The notes beneath the pieces are model-generated. The model was given only the letters and a program-made list of their open reading frames with translations, was not told the origin of the DNA and did no database searches. The position numbers and the translations under genes are program-made. DNA of 51,239 bases from Polycladidibacter hongkongensis. GTDB lineage: Bacteria; Pseudomonadota; Alphaproteobacteria; Rhizobiales; Stappiaceae. The DNA is taken from NCBI RefSeq assembly GCF_001561995.1, contig NZ_LLWC01000037.1, positions 1-51,239 on the forward strand. Reading direction: 5' to 3'. Shown in pieces: positions 31,583-40,097 of the stretch. How positions within the stretch are numbered: position 1 is the first letter of the stretch; each line of letters begins with the position of its first letter.

Positions 31583-32661
31583 TGTCCAATTTGCCAACAA
31601 TGAAAAGTGGCGGCTCTGTAGCCGCCATAGTGCCGGAAACTTTTGATGAAGTTTACCGCCTCGCTTCTGCCGCTGTTGCCGCCAAGATGACCCCAAACTC
31701 TATCGACACGCCTGAAAAAGCGACAATCGCAATCATGCAGGGGCTTGAGGTTGGCATGACACCTATGGTTGCTCTGCAATCTATAGCAGTCATCAACGGC
31801 ACACCGTCCATTTGGGGTGACGGCGCTCTTGGCCTTATTCGTGGCTCAGGTCTTTGCGAAAGCATCCGCGAATGGAAAGAAGGCACTGGTGACCAGCTCA
31901 CCGCCTATTGCGAAGTGAAGCGCAAGGGGGAAGCTGAGCCGGTAACACGATCTTTCTCAATGGACGAAGCAAAAGCAGCGCAGCTGTTAGGTAAAAAAGG
32001 GCCATGGCAACAGTACCCTACCCGCATGCTGCAAATGCGTGCCCGCTCATGGGCGCTGCGTGATGGTTTTGCGGACGTACTCAAAGGCTTGGCTATAGCC
32101 GAAGAGGCACAGGACTATGACCGCAGAGCGGTGCCAGAACCACAAACCAGCAGCTTCCAACAGCGCTTGGAGGCCCGCAAAACCCAACAGATTAAAACAA
32201 CAAATGAAGGTTTTACAGCCGCTCAAGAAGTGATTGAAGCCGAGTTAATCCCGCAAGATGAAACCCAAGCGGAGTACACCGCGAATGCAAAACAGCAAAT
32301 TGAAGAGGGAGAAATTAGTCAAGCGGCTCATGAAGTTGCGCAACATACAGAGCAACAGACGCAAACGTCTCAAGGCCACTCTCAAAAACAGGGTCAAGAA
32401 GCCGCTAGCGCATTGTCAGCAGGCGCTAAATTCATCTGGCAACAGCTAGACCCTGAGCACCGCAAATCTTTGGGAGAGGATGAAAAATCAATCCTGAAGG
32501 ACATCATGGAGGGGCTTGCAAAGGTGGGCAACGAGAGCGCTGCAAAAACCGCGTTTAAGACCCATGAAAGTTCTATCCGCGCTTTTGGTGACCCAGCCTA
32601 TAGCAAGCTCTGCAAGCAAGCTCTTGATGTGCGTATAGGCCAATTGAAGGGAGGTAAGTGA
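31582..32661 (+). CDS. recT: RecT-family single-strand annealing protein
   Basis: A 359-residue protein. The RecT core includes KATIAIMQGLEVGMTPMVAL, QSIAVINGTPSIWGDGALGL and PTRMLQMRARSWALRDGFAD. It anneals complementary strands produced by the exonuclease. Residues about 220-290 are a low-complexity, Gln/Glu-rich linker. The last 70 residues form a separate helical domain (HRKSLGEDEKSILKDIMEGL), possibly for partner binding. Confidence 0.88.
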   Translation: MSNLPTMKSGGSVAAIVPETFDEVYRLASAAVAAKMTPNSIDTPEKATIAIMQGLEVGMTPMVALQSIAVINGTPSIWGDGALGLIRGSGLCESIREWKEGTGDQLTAYCEVKRKGEAEPVTRSFSMDEAKAAQLLGKKGPWQQYPTRMLQMRARSWALRDGFADVLKGLAIAEEAQDYDRRAVPEPQTSSFQQRLEARKTQQIKTTNEGFTAAQEVIEAELIPQDETQAEYTANAKQQIEEGEISQAAHEVAQHTEQQTQTSQGHSQKQGQEAASALSAGAKFIWQQLDPEHRKSLGEDEKSILKDIMEGLAKVGNESAAKTAFKTHESSIRAFGDPAYSKLCKQALDVRIGQLKGGK

Positions 32662-33512
32662 TGAAAATGTATGCGCTTAGAAATTTACGGGAAAAGAATA
32701 AGCAGGTATATTTCAAAACAGCAGCCTACAAGCAGTATGTTTGTGATGATGATCTTCAAATGGCCGCGCTTTACCTGTCAATTGAAGCCGCCGCATCTGC
32801 TGCTTATGATTTTTACAATCACGGCTGTGAGTTTGACGCTGTTGCCGTAATGGTCAATCCTGAAGACGGGTCAGTCACTCTTAGCGATGCAACTACATCG
32901 CAACAATCACCAGACCTCGCCCCACACACTCTTAAGTTCATAAATCAGGCAGCCTTATTTTGTGATTGGGCAGCTGGTGAGGGTTTATGCGCATCACTAC
33001 CCAGCGACACAAACAAAGAGCTACTAGACCCTGCTGAATTCACTTCAAAATTCATGCTTAACGTTGGGATCGACAACTTTCAGCAACTTATGGATTACTT
33101 CTCATTCATATTACTATCGACCCCAATCGCTCCTCAACCAGCACAATGGCAGCCGATGGAAACAGCCCCACGTGATGGGCGGGAATTCCTCGTTGTGTAT
33201 GGCGGGTGGCTGTTTACCACAGGCGAGTACACAGATGGGTCCCCAATCCCGAACGAAACACTAGAAGAAGATCGGCTTGAGATCGCAATATTTGCAGAGG
33301 GCATACAAGGGGAAAATGTTTTTTCAGTTCGCGATTATCAGGAGTTCTGCCCCAAAACGTACATATGCATTGACGGTGACCATGACATAGAAATTGATGG
33401 CAACTGGAGAACCACCTACAAAGACGACCCAGACCACCCTGAGGGTCCGTTGCGCCTAAAATACTGGTGTGAATTGCCAGCCATACCACTCCCAAACGTG
33501 GAGGTTGCGTGA
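32661..33512 (+). CDS. DUF551-containing early protein
   Basis: A 283-residue protein starting MKMYALRNLREKNKQVYFKT. The C-terminal half has QWQPMETAPRDGREFLVVYG, the DUF551 signature found in many phage accessory proteins, and ends with a W-C-E-L block. GGGAGG precedes the ATG, which overlaps the recT stop. N-terminal half unrecognised. Function unknown. Confidence 0.65.
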   Translation: MKMYALRNLREKNKQVYFKTAAYKQYVCDDDLQMAALYLSIEAAASAAYDFYNHGCEFDAVAVMVNPEDGSVTLSDATTSQQSPDLAPHTLKFINQAALFCDWAAGEGLCASLPSDTNKELLDPAEFTSKFMLNVGIDNFQQLMDYFSFILLSTPIAPQPAQWQPMETAPRDGREFLVVYGGWLFTTGEYTDGSPIPNETLEEDRLEIAIFAEGIQGENVFSVRDYQEFCPKTYICIDGDHDIEIDGNWRTTYKDDPDHPEGPLRLKYWCELPAIPLPNVEVA

Positions 33513-33904
33513 TGAGTAAACTAGAAAACAATAGCCGTTTGCTAGCTGCTGCCCCAGCCATGCTTGAGGCTCTTGAGAACCTTGAAAATGATGATGGGCA
33601 AAGTATGCCCTCAGAAGCTTGGCTTCTTATTCAAAACGCAGTTGAAGCAGCAGGCGGAACGCCTAAACCCGTCTTTGCGACAGGATGTGATGCTCCACAT
33701 AAAAAACCAGACCCTCTAGCAAACCGCATAATAAGAGACAACGAGGACACAATCCAAATGCTGAACGAACAGCGTAAGTCGCTGATTGAAGCATTGGAGA
33801 GTATGGTGAACGCCTACCCCTACTCACCCCCATGTCATGGATGGGAGTATAAGGCCGCGGCTCATCATCTTGCCGAAACTGCACTAACAAATGCAAGAGG
33901 TTAA
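33512..33904 (+). CDS. Small early protein, unknown
   Basis: A 130-residue protein starting MSKLENNSRLLAAAPAMLEA. The LLAAAPAMLEALENLE opening is often seen in phage accessory proteins next to DUF551 genes. The ATG overlaps the preceding TGA. Function unknown. Confidence 0.6.
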   Translation: MSKLENNSRLLAAAPAMLEALENLENDDGQSMPSEAWLLIQNAVEAAGGTPKPVFATGCDAPHKKPDPLANRIIRDNEDTIQMLNEQRKSLIEALESMVNAYPYSPPCHGWEYKAAAHHLAETALTNARG

Positions 33905-33907
33905 GCA

Positions 33908-34615
33908 GTGACCATCAAACCAATTCTTTTCTCTGCTCCAATGGTCCTTGCTCTACTGGGCGGGCGTAAAACGCAAACGCGGCGGGTTATGAAGGGCGTT
34001 GAGCGCGATAACCGCATGCATCTCAAAGGCAGCCTAGTCAGAACGCATGTCATAGATGCCCCTATGCACGGCCTAACACAGTTCGCAGTCGGTGATCTGC
34101 TATGGGTGCGCGAGACATGGGCACGGATCGACGAAGTCGAGTGCGGCTGCTCAGAGGCCCCGTGCCAATGCCCGCAGCTAGGGGAAATCAGATACAGAGC
34201 AACCGTAGGCGACGACGACGGGCGCAAATGGAAGCCCTCAATTTTCATGCCGCGCAAATATTCCCGTCTCACGCTTGAGGTGACAGATGTGCGCGCGGAA
34301 TTGTTACGGGATATTTCCGAGGAAGATGCAAAAGCAGAGGGCGTCCCCGAGTGGCTGGAAGGTAATGACGGCGAAGAAATCTATTGCCACACATGCGATG
34401 GTAACGGGGTAAGAGGCGCACTGTCTGGGGGATTGGGGTTGCCCGAAATAGCTTGCCCTGAATGCGACACCTCTGTGAAAAAATTCCGCAACCTATGGGA
34501 CACCCTCAATAAAAAACGCGGCTTTGGCTGGGATACCAACCCTTGGGTGAGTGTCACCACATTCAAGGTTCACCAGTGCAACGTGGCTGACTTCAAACAG
34601 AGGGAGGCTGCGTGA
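33908..34615 (+). CDS. ASCH-like phage protein with Cys-rich knuckle
   Basis: A 235-residue protein from a GTG. KPILFSAPMVLALLGGRKTQ and QFAVGDLLWVRETWARIDEV recall the ASCH/PUA-like fold of many phage proteins, as does KYSRLTLEVTDVRAELLRDI. CGCSEAPCQCP and CHTCDGNG...CPEC are likely zinc sites; the second is DnaJ-like. An RNA- or DNA-binding role is possible. Confidence 0.65.
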   Translation: MTIKPILFSAPMVLALLGGRKTQTRRVMKGVERDNRMHLKGSLVRTHVIDAPMHGLTQFAVGDLLWVRETWARIDEVECGCSEAPCQCPQLGEIRYRATVGDDDGRKWKPSIFMPRKYSRLTLEVTDVRAELLRDISEEDAKAEGVPEWLEGNDGEEIYCHTCDGNGVRGALSGGLGLPEIACPECDTSVKKFRNLWDTLNKKRGFGWDTNPWVSVTTFKVHQCNVADFKQREAA

Positions 34616-35304
34616 TGACCAAAAAATATGAACTCACCGGCGAAACAAAAACATTTGTCGGGAAAACACTGAACCGCATTCGCGCGCTGAGAGATTTTGC
34701 CGATATCACGGCAGGCGATTTAGGTGGCTGGATCGAGAGGGAAGGCAGCCTGTCGCATGACGGCGATGCATGGGTCAGCGGCAATGCACGGGTCAGCGGC
34801 AATGCACGGGTCGACGGCGATGCACGGGTCAGCGGCGATGCACGGGTCGACGGCAATGCACGGGTCGACGGCGATGCACGGGTCAGCGGCGATGCACGGG
34901 TCATCGGCAATGCACAGGTCAGCGGCAATGCACGGGTCGACGGCGATGCACAGGTCAGCGACAAGGCATGGGTCGGCGGCGAGGCATGGATCGGCGGCAA
35001 TGCACAGGTCAGCAGCAATGCACGGGTCAGCCGCCTCGATGATTATATCTGCGTCACCTCGATAGGGTCAGAAAATGGTGTTTTCACTGCCTATCTGACT
35101 AAAACAGGCAACATTGAGTGTAATCGTGGCTGTTTTGGGGACGATGAACCCAAAACACTGGCAGAGTTTGAAAGTGCCGTTGAGGCGACCCACGGCGACA
35201 ACGAACATGCAACCGCCTACAAACACATGATTGCCATGGTTAAGGCGCGGCTAGAGCCTGCCGTGGTTGAGCGTCGCGCCGAGCTTCATAAGGAGGCGGC
35301 GTGA
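34615..35304 (+). CDS. Hexapeptide beta-helix repeat protein
   Basis: A 229-residue protein starting MTKKYELTGETKTFVGKTLN. Residues about 50-139 consist of 15 hexads of form G-N/D-A-R/W/Q-V-S/D, each from one 18-base unit, suited to a left-handed beta-helix of five coils. The C-terminal domain contains ICVTSIGSENGVFTAYLTKT. Similar repeat genes are common in phage early operons; function is unknown. Confidence 0.75.
   Translation: MTKKYELTGETKTFVGKTLNRIRALRDFADITAGDLGGWIEREGSLSHDGDAWVSGNARVSGNARVDGDARVSGDARVDGNARVDGDARVSGDARVIGNAQVSGNARVDGDAQVSDKAWVGGEAWIGGNAQVSSNARVSRLDDYICVTSIGSENGVFTAYLTKTGNIECNRGCFGDDEPKTLAEFESAVEATHGDNEHATAYKHMIAMVKARLEPAVVERRAELHKEAA
34762..35031 (+). repeat. 15 tandem 18-base units inside the beta-helix gene
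   Basis: The block of 270 bases is 15 units close to GGCAATGCACGGGTCAGC. Variation is mostly AAT/GAT (Asn/Asp) and AGC/GAC (Ser/Asp). Units are close enough at DNA level for slippage or recombination. Confidence 0.92.
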
Positions 35305-35696
35305 TGGCTTTTCGTCTCCGACCTCATCAGACTGGATATGCGGATACTCTCGCTGCCCCTGTCAAGGACCGCAGCTACCTCTCGTGGCTGCACACCCTGC
35401 CCTGCGTTGTCAGTGGCCGAGAAGGTGACGGGGTTCAGGCAGCGCACCTTAGAGCGGGCAACCTCGCCTATGCCAAACCACAAAGTGGTGGGCAGCAAAA
35501 ACCTGATGATTACTGGTGCCTACCCCTGTTTCATACAGAGCACACAAAGCAACACTCAATGAATGAGGAGGCCTATTGGCAGCGCGTTGGTATAGACCCA
35601 TGGGATCTGTGCTGCAGGCTCCGAATGGCATTCCCAAATGAGGAAAAAGCGCGGGCAATCATTCTGCACGTACGAGCACGGAGGTCAGCAGCATGA
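35304..35696 (+). CDS. HNH-like nuclease (Ref/DUF968 type)
   Basis: A 130-residue protein. SYLSWLHTLPCVVSGREGDG followed by VQAAHLRAG, DDYWCLPLFHTEHTKQHSMN and EEAYWQRVGIDPWDL matches the pattern of phage Ref/DUF968 HNH nucleases, in which His residues from AAHL and FHTEH form the metal site. It may help recombination with RecT. The usual first Cys pair is reduced to one Cys. Confidence 0.7.
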   Translation: MAFRLRPHQTGYADTLAAPVKDRSYLSWLHTLPCVVSGREGDGVQAAHLRAGNLAYAKPQSGGQQKPDDYWCLPLFHTEHTKQHSMNEEAYWQRVGIDPWDLCCRLRMAFPNEEKARAIILHVRARRSAA

Positions 35697-35710
35697 CTTA
35701 CAAAAAGCGA

Positions 35711-35807
35711 TTGACAAAAGTTTTTTCTGGGCGCAGTGTTCGCATTGAGGCGTCGAAACCTCTTAATGCCAAGCGGACACCGCACCCGTTAGACCTGCGG
35801 TTTTTTT
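35711..35807 (+). ncRNA. Possible small RNA with promoter-like start and terminator
   Basis: TTGACA at 35711-35716 could act as -35, with a weak -10. Downstream, GAGG/CCTC forms a hairpin near 35746-35761. CCGCA (35780-35784) pairs with TGCGG (35796-35800) and is followed by seven T (35801-35807), a good terminator. It may simply end the upstream operon; a short RNA of about 60 bases is an alternative. Confidence 0.4.
35780..35807 (+). terminator. Rho-independent terminator after HNH gene
   Basis: Stem CCGCA/TGCGG with an 11-base loop, then T7. It divides the early operon before the antirepressor gene. Confidence 0.7.
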
Positions 35808-35840
35808 GCGTCTGGATTTTGCCAGCGCGAAATCTCGCTA

Positions 35841-35924
35841 TGAGCGGGAGGGCGGTGAATACAAAACCCGGAAGGGGAATAAACCCGCCTGACTTGGTAC
35901 AGGTTTCGAACCTCCCGCTCACCA
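35841..35924 (+). ncRNA. tRNA-like structured element upstream of the antirepressor
   Basis: TGAGCGGGAGG (35841-35851) pairs perfectly over 11 bases with CCTCCCGCTCA (35911-35921), followed by CCA at 35922-35924. GGTTTCGAACC just before the 3' strand looks like a T-arm. CCTG/CAGG makes a further hairpin (35888-35903). The arms do not fit standard tRNA lengths, and I cannot place an anticodon. It may be a decayed tRNA or tRNA mimic; a 5'-UTR control element of the antirepressor is also possible. Confidence 0.45.
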
Positions 35925-35987
35925 GTGGGTCGTCGAAAGCCCTTTGTGAGTGGTCCTTAAATGCCCACTACCAAGGAGGCTTTTGAT

Positions 35988-36716
35988 ATGACCGATTTAT
36001 TTGCAGTACCTGCCAATAGCAACACCCAAATCACGATGAGCAGCAAGGAAATTGCTGAGCGTTGCAATAAACAGCATAAGAATGTCATTCGCGACATAGA
36101 AAAGATGCTTGATGACCTGTCAGAAGATCGGCTCAAATTTGAGCACATCTCAAAAGACAGCTATGGGCGCGACCAAAAATCCTATCTCTTGCCCAAAGAC
36201 CTAACTCTAACTCTGATCGCAGGTTACAACGTCAAACTGCGTAAAGCGATCATCGATCGCTGGCAGGAGCTGGAAGAGCAAGCAGCACAAGGGTTTAAAG
36301 TACCCAAAAGTTTTAAAGAAGCTCTACGTTTAGCCGCTGATCTGGCTGAGCAGAACGAAAAGCAACAACAACAGATAGAGGCCAGCAAGCCAGCGGTTGA
36401 TTTTGTCGAGCGCTATGTAGACACGTCCGGCCTTAAAGGGTTTCGCGATGTGTGCCGTATGCTCAATGCCAGTGAGCGCCAGTTCAAACAGATGCTTATC
36501 AGCAAAGACCTCATTTACTTTAAGGTAGACAGGAACGGCAACAAAACCAAGGAATGGCGGTACCATAAAGAGCACATCAGGCTCCACCGTATTCGCGAAA
36601 AAGAAGGAGAAGATCACGGGCACCGTTACCACCAAGCGCGATTTACAGCAAAGGGCGTTAAGTGGATTTCGGGCCTTTGGGCTGAGTACATCTTGGAACA
36701 AAACAACGCAGCTTAA
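35988..36716 (+). CDS. Rha/KilAC-type antirepressor
   Basis: A 242-residue protein. I start at 35988, where AGGAGG lies 8 bases upstream. The N-terminal Rha domain has MSSKEIAERCNKQHKNVIRD and FEHISKDSYGRDQKSYLLPK. A coiled coil then leads to a KilAC domain (YVDTSGLKGFRDVCRMLNAS, KEWRYHKEHIRLHRIREKEG). Such proteins interfere with repressors and can block superinfecting phages. Last regulatory gene before the integration module. Confidence 0.85.
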   Translation: MTDLFAVPANSNTQITMSSKEIAERCNKQHKNVIRDIEKMLDDLSEDRLKFEHISKDSYGRDQKSYLLPKDLTLTLIAGYNVKLRKAIIDRWQELEEQAAQGFKVPKSFKEALRLAADLAEQNEKQQQQIEASKPAVDFVERYVDTSGLKGFRDVCRMLNASERQFKQMLISKDLIYFKVDRNGNKTKEWRYHKEHIRLHRIREKEGEDHGHRYHQARFTAKGVKWISGLWAEYILEQNNAA

Positions 36717-36727
36717 GGGGGTGTCTT

Positions 36728-37045
36728 ATGTTTCACTTACACAAGAACAGTCTGACCCTCAAAGAGCTGGTTGACCTTTATGACTGCCTTGGGGTTCTGG
36801 TTGATGTTTCCTCAGCACTAAGCACCCAGCCGCGCTCCGAAAGCGATGGTATTGCAGAGTATATGGAGTGCCTATGCGGTGTTCTGGATGAAGAGCTGGA
36901 GCGCACAGCAGATACAGCACTGCGCAAAAAGGTCACCTCAAAGGAAGAGCGTAACCTGATGCGACGGCTTGAGCTTATGCGCGGCTTGCGGGGTTATGAT
37001 CTGCAAAGAGGCCCGCACTTTACTTGCCCGCATCACAATGCCTAG
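36728..37045 (+). CDS. Small helical early protein, unknown
   Basis: A 105-residue protein starting MFHLHKNSLTLKELVDLYDC with AGGGGG upstream. It is helical and acidic in the middle and Cys/His-containing at the end (HFTCPHHNA). No family recognised. Confidence 0.5.
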   Translation: MFHLHKNSLTLKELVDLYDCLGVLVDVSSALSTQPRSESDGIAEYMECLCGVLDEELERTADTALRKKVTSKEERNLMRRLELMRGLRGYDLQRGPHFTCPHHNA

Positions 37046-37125
37046 CACACCACTTTGCTTATAGGCCCAAAAGCTCTGTTTGAGGCTGCTCAGGCAGAGG
37101 CTTTTGCAGATACTGGGAGCAATGA

Positions 37126-37305
37126 ATGACAAGCAAATCACTTTTCAAGCAACGAGACATAGAGCGTGCTGTAAAAGGCGCAGAAAAAGGCGGTCTCGCT
37201 GTCAAAACCATTGAAATAAAGAGCGACGGGACAATTCGTCTAAGCAGCGATGCGTCCGAGAACAGCAATGACAACAAGCCATTGCCCAAGGTCGCCTCCA
37301 TATGA
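37126..37305 (+). CDS. Small basic protein coupled to integrase, excisionase-like position
   Basis: A 59-residue protein starting MTSKSLFKQRDIERAVKGAE. The layout (a helix with Lys/Arg, then AVKTIEIKSDGTIRL) matches small proteins commonly found just before integrases in alphaproteobacterial prophages. It overlaps the integrase start by ATGA. A role in excision control is inferred from position. Confidence 0.6.
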   Translation: MTSKSLFKQRDIERAVKGAEKGGLAVKTIEIKSDGTIRLSSDASENSNDNKPLPKVASI

Positions 37306-38336
37306 CAAAACAACGAAAGCGCCTGCCCTATGTGTTGCGCGAGGTCGCGCGGGGGCGGGTGTTTTGGTATTTTCGCAAGGGGAAAGGCAAGCGGGTGCGA
37401 CTGCCCGGCAGGTACGGGTCTCCGGAGTTTATGGCGGCGTACGACGAGGCAATTAGCCTGCCGACAGTAGCGCAGAAAAAGACCAAAAGAGCGCCAGAGA
37501 CACTGGGCTGGTTAATCGACCAGTATGTATCTAGCCCAGAATTTGGAGAGATGAAGCGCAGCACGCGAGCCGTAAAAAGTAGCTTCCTCAAAAAAATCGC
37601 AGAAGAATCCGGACACCATCCGCTCGACGCAATCAACTCCTCCACAATTCGCGGGGGGCGTGATAAGCGAGCCCACACGCCATCGGCTGCAAACAATTTT
37701 CTGAAACACCTGTCGGCGATGTACCGTTGGGCCATCGAAAATGAAGCAATAACATCAGTTACCACGAACCCGACGCGCGACGTACCCCGCTTAAAAATCA
37801 AATCTGAAGGACATCACACGTGGACCCCGGAGGAGATTGAGCAGTACCGTGCTCGCTGGCCGCTCGGCACGCGCGAACGTTTGGCGCTAGAGGTTCTCGC
37901 CTTCACCGGTCTGCGCCGTGGGGATGTTTGCCGGGTCGGCCCCGCGCACGTGAAGAACAAAATCCTGTCGATAAAAACGGAAAAGTATGGCGTGGAAGTG
38001 CACCTCCCCATCCTCCCCGCATTGCAGGAGGCAATAGACGCGACCCCGCACGGCTCGACATTCATTACGACCGCTAAGGGGTTGCCGTATGTGAAAGAAA
38101 GTTTTGGGAATTGGTTTGGCGAGTGCTGCGCGGCGGCAGGTGTGCCAGGGCGCGCCCACGGCATGCGTAAAGCTGCGGCAACTTTGGCGGCAGAAAACGG
38201 GGCGACAGACTCGCAGCTGAAGGCAATTTTTGGCTGGACCACTGACGAAATGCCAACGCTCTACACCCGCAAGGCTAGCCGTAAAAAAATGGCTGGGGAA
38301 GCAATAAAAACGCTAGAGAGAACCCCTAACACTTAA
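37302..38336 (+). CDS. int: Tyrosine recombinase integrase
   Basis: A 344-residue integrase. Catalytic set: Arg205 in GLRRGDV, Lys228 in KTEKYG, His286-x-x-Arg289 in HGMRK, Trp312 in FGWTT in place of the usual His, and the nucleophile Tyr321 in TLYTRK. An N-terminal basic strand region and a SAM-like core-binding domain precede it. It points at the tRNA-Ser gene 56 bases downstream, the likely attachment site. Confidence 0.93.
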   Translation: MTKQRKRLPYVLREVARGRVFWYFRKGKGKRVRLPGRYGSPEFMAAYDEAISLPTVAQKKTKRAPETLGWLIDQYVSSPEFGEMKRSTRAVKSSFLKKIAEESGHHPLDAINSSTIRGGRDKRAHTPSAANNFLKHLSAMYRWAIENEAITSVTTNPTRDVPRLKIKSEGHHTWTPEEIEQYRARWPLGTRERLALEVLAFTGLRRGDVCRVGPAHVKNKILSIKTEKYGVEVHLPILPALQEAIDATPHGSTFITTAKGLPYVKESFGNWFGECCAAAGVPGRAHGMRKAAATLAAENGATDSQLKAIFGWTTDEMPTLYTRKASRKKMAGEAIKTLERTPNT

Positions 38337-38351
38337 CCCGTTAGGGGTTTT
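38321..38351 (+). terminator. Integrase terminator
   Basis: AACCCCTAAC (38321-38330) pairs exactly with GTTAGGGGTT (38340-38349) and is followed by TT. The integrase stop TAA sits in the loop. Confidence 0.8.
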
Positions 38352-38392
38352 GGTGATAAATTTCTTTTTAAATTCAATGCTTTGGAAATTGA

Positions 38393-38482
38393 TGGCGGAC
38401 ACGGAGGGATTCGAACCCTCGAGACCCTTCCGGGCCTACTCCCTTAGCAGGGGAGCGCCTTCGACCACTCGGCCACGTGTCC
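38393..38482 (-). tRNA. tRNA-Ser(GCU), prophage attachment site
   Basis: A complete class II tRNA of 90 bases with encoded CCA, long variable arm and anticodon loop CTGCTAA flanked by CTCCC/GGGAG (anticodon GCU). The acceptor stem is GGACACG/CGTGTCC. Its 3' end faces the integrase, the usual geometry when a prophage integrates and restores the tRNA. The other att copy must be left of the window; I found no repeat of the 3' end inside it. Confidence 0.95.
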
Positions 38483-38662
38483 TTGAGCGCGTTAGTAGCC
38501 ATTAACCGCTGGCAGATCAAGCGCATTTTTTCTTTTTTTCAATCTTTCCCCATGTTGGAAGCGTAAACTGTAAAAAACCATGGAATCGCAGAGCACTAGC
38601 CACCAAAAAAGGAGAAATAATTCGGCACTAGGCACAGTGCTTTTCAAAGGCAGCTTAAACAC

Positions 38663-39400
38663 TTAGTCAGGCAGAACCTTGCGCAGGAACTGCTGCAATC
38701 TTGGATCCGCCGGCGCGGTGAAAATCTTCTCAGGCGGCCCCTGCTCCACAATCCGCCCACCTTCCATGAACAACACCCGATCGGCAATATCGCGGGCAAA
38801 CCGCATTTCATGCGTCACGATCAGCATGGTTTGATGCGCCGCCGCCACCTTGCCCATCAGCTGCAACACCTCCTCAACCCATTCAGGATCAAGCGCGGAC
38901 GTGGGCTCATCAACCAACATCAAGTCCACATGTGAGGCCATGGCCCGGCCAATACCAACCCGTTGTTGTTGCCCACCCGATAACGCCGAGGGATAGGCGT
39001 CAGCGCGATCAGCAAGGCCGATTTCACCAAGAATTGCGTCAGCCCGCGCCAGCGCCTCGCTTTTGCTAACGCCGCGCACCACATGTAACCCTTCGGCAAT
39101 GTTCTCACGCGCCGTCTTATTGGCAAACAAAGCATAATTTTGGAAGACAAAAGCCGTATGCAAACGCAGTTGCTGGATTTCCTTCACCTTGGCTTTGGCC
39201 ACATCAATATTCAGATCATCAAAACCAATTGTGCCCGCATCAGGTTGCTCAAGAAAGTTCAGGGTGCGCAGCAAAGTCGACTTACCGGTTCCCGATGGAC
39301 CGATAATAACAATACGTTCGCCTTTTTCGATATCCAGATCAATGCCATCAAGCACCTTGTGGCCGTTGTAACTCTTTGTAAGTCCACGTACCCGGATCAT
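38663..39400 (-). CDS. Polar amino-acid ABC transporter ATPase
   Basis: A 245-residue ATPase with Walker A GPSGTGKSTLLR, Q-loop FVFQNYALF, signature LSGGQQQRVGIGRA, Walker B LMLVDEPTSALDPE and H-loop VTHEM. It belongs to the HisP/GlnQ-type subfamily. It forms an operon with the permease (overlap of 4 bases) and binding protein upstream. A substrate such as cystine or another polar amino acid is likely but not fixed. Confidence 0.92.
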   Translation of the reverse strand: MIRVRGLTKSYNGHKVLDGIDLDIEKGERIVIIGPSGTGKSTLLRTLNFLEQPDAGTIGFDDLNIDVAKAKVKEIQQLRLHTAFVFQNYALFANKTARENIAEGLHVVRGVSKSEALARADAILGEIGLADRADAYPSALSGGQQQRVGIGRAMASHVDLMLVDEPTSALDPEWVEEVLQLMGKVAAAHQTMLIVTHEMRFARDIADRVLFMEGGRIVEQGPPEKIFTAPADPRLQQFLRKVLPD

Positions 39401-40071
39401 CGCTGCACCGCCTTTCCAAGCCTCTGTTCCAACTGGCCTTGCACCAAGGACAATGCCTCCACCATGACCCAGTAGAACACTGCCACAACAATAAAGCTTT
39501 CAAAATAAAGGAAGCTGCCAGCCGCTTCCTTTTGCGTCGCCCCCATCAACTCGGTCACGCCCAGCGTAAAGGCCAATGAGGTACTCTTGATCAAGTCAAT
39601 GAAGTAGTTAACCAGTGTTGGCGCGGCTATGCGTGCCGCTTGCGGCAACACAATCCGCCGCATCATCTGCCCCTCGCGCATACCGATGGAGCGCGCCGCT
39701 TCCCATTGGCTGCGATCAACTCCCAAAATAGCTGCACGAATGCTCTCTGCCATATAGGCGGAAAAATGCAAGGTTAGGCCAATGACAGCGGCAGAAATAC
39801 CATCAAGCGCTGTCAGGCTTGGGAACAATTGCGGCAAGCCGTAGTAAAACAGGAAAAGCTGAACCAACAGCGGCGTACCGCGAAAGAAGCTGATGAAGAG
39901 CCCGGTAAACGGGTCTACCACCGGCACCTTCAAAACACGCACAATAGCAAGCAGGCAGGACAACACCAATGCCAGCAGCATGGACACACTGGCCATCCCA
40001 AGTGTCAAAGGCACGTATTTCAAAAGAACGGGAACAAGCCCGAGCATATAGTCAAAATCAAGTGCGCGCAT
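39397..40071 (-). CDS. Polar amino-acid ABC transporter permease
   Basis: A 224-residue inner-membrane protein of the HisM/GlnP type with about five membrane segments. It carries FFRGTPLLVQLFLFYYGLPQ and the EAA loop (EAARSIGMREGQMMRRIVLP) that contacts the ATPase. Only one permease is present, implying a homodimer. Confidence 0.92.
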   Translation of the reverse strand: MRALDFDYMLGLVPVLLKYVPLTLGMASVSMLLALVLSCLLAIVRVLKVPVVDPFTGLFISFFRGTPLLVQLFLFYYGLPQLFPSLTALDGISAAVIGLTLHFSAYMAESIRAAILGVDRSQWEAARSIGMREGQMMRRIVLPQAARIAAPTLVNYFIDLIKSTSLAFTLGVTELMGATQKEAAGSFLYFESFIVVAVFYWVMVEALSLVQGQLEQRLGKAVQR

Positions 40072-40097
40072 TGCCTCTGCCTGCTTTCAACTCACGA

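Noticed and set aside
34762-35031. CRISPR array
   Set aside because: The repeats are contiguous 18-base coding units with no unique spacers.
34593-35065. Several long frames on both strands across the 18-base repeats
   Set aside because: An 18-base repeat without a stop stays open in every frame. Only the frame giving G-N-A-R-V-S hexads has flanking protein sequence and a proper start.
35693-35986. 97-codon frame after the HNH gene
   Set aside because: It has GGAGGT upstream and an ATGA overlap, but runs through a T7 terminator and the tRNA-like stem, and its protein is irregular. I prefer the RNA reading.
37302-38336. Serine integrase or transposase
   Set aside because: The R-K-HxxR-W-Y set identifies a tyrosine recombinase. 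No inverted repeats of an insertion sequence were seen.
38393-38482. Second copy of the tRNA-Ser 3' end inside the window
   Set aside because: I looked for a repeat of the tRNA 3' sequence to the left and found none, so the other attachment site is presumably beyond position 1.
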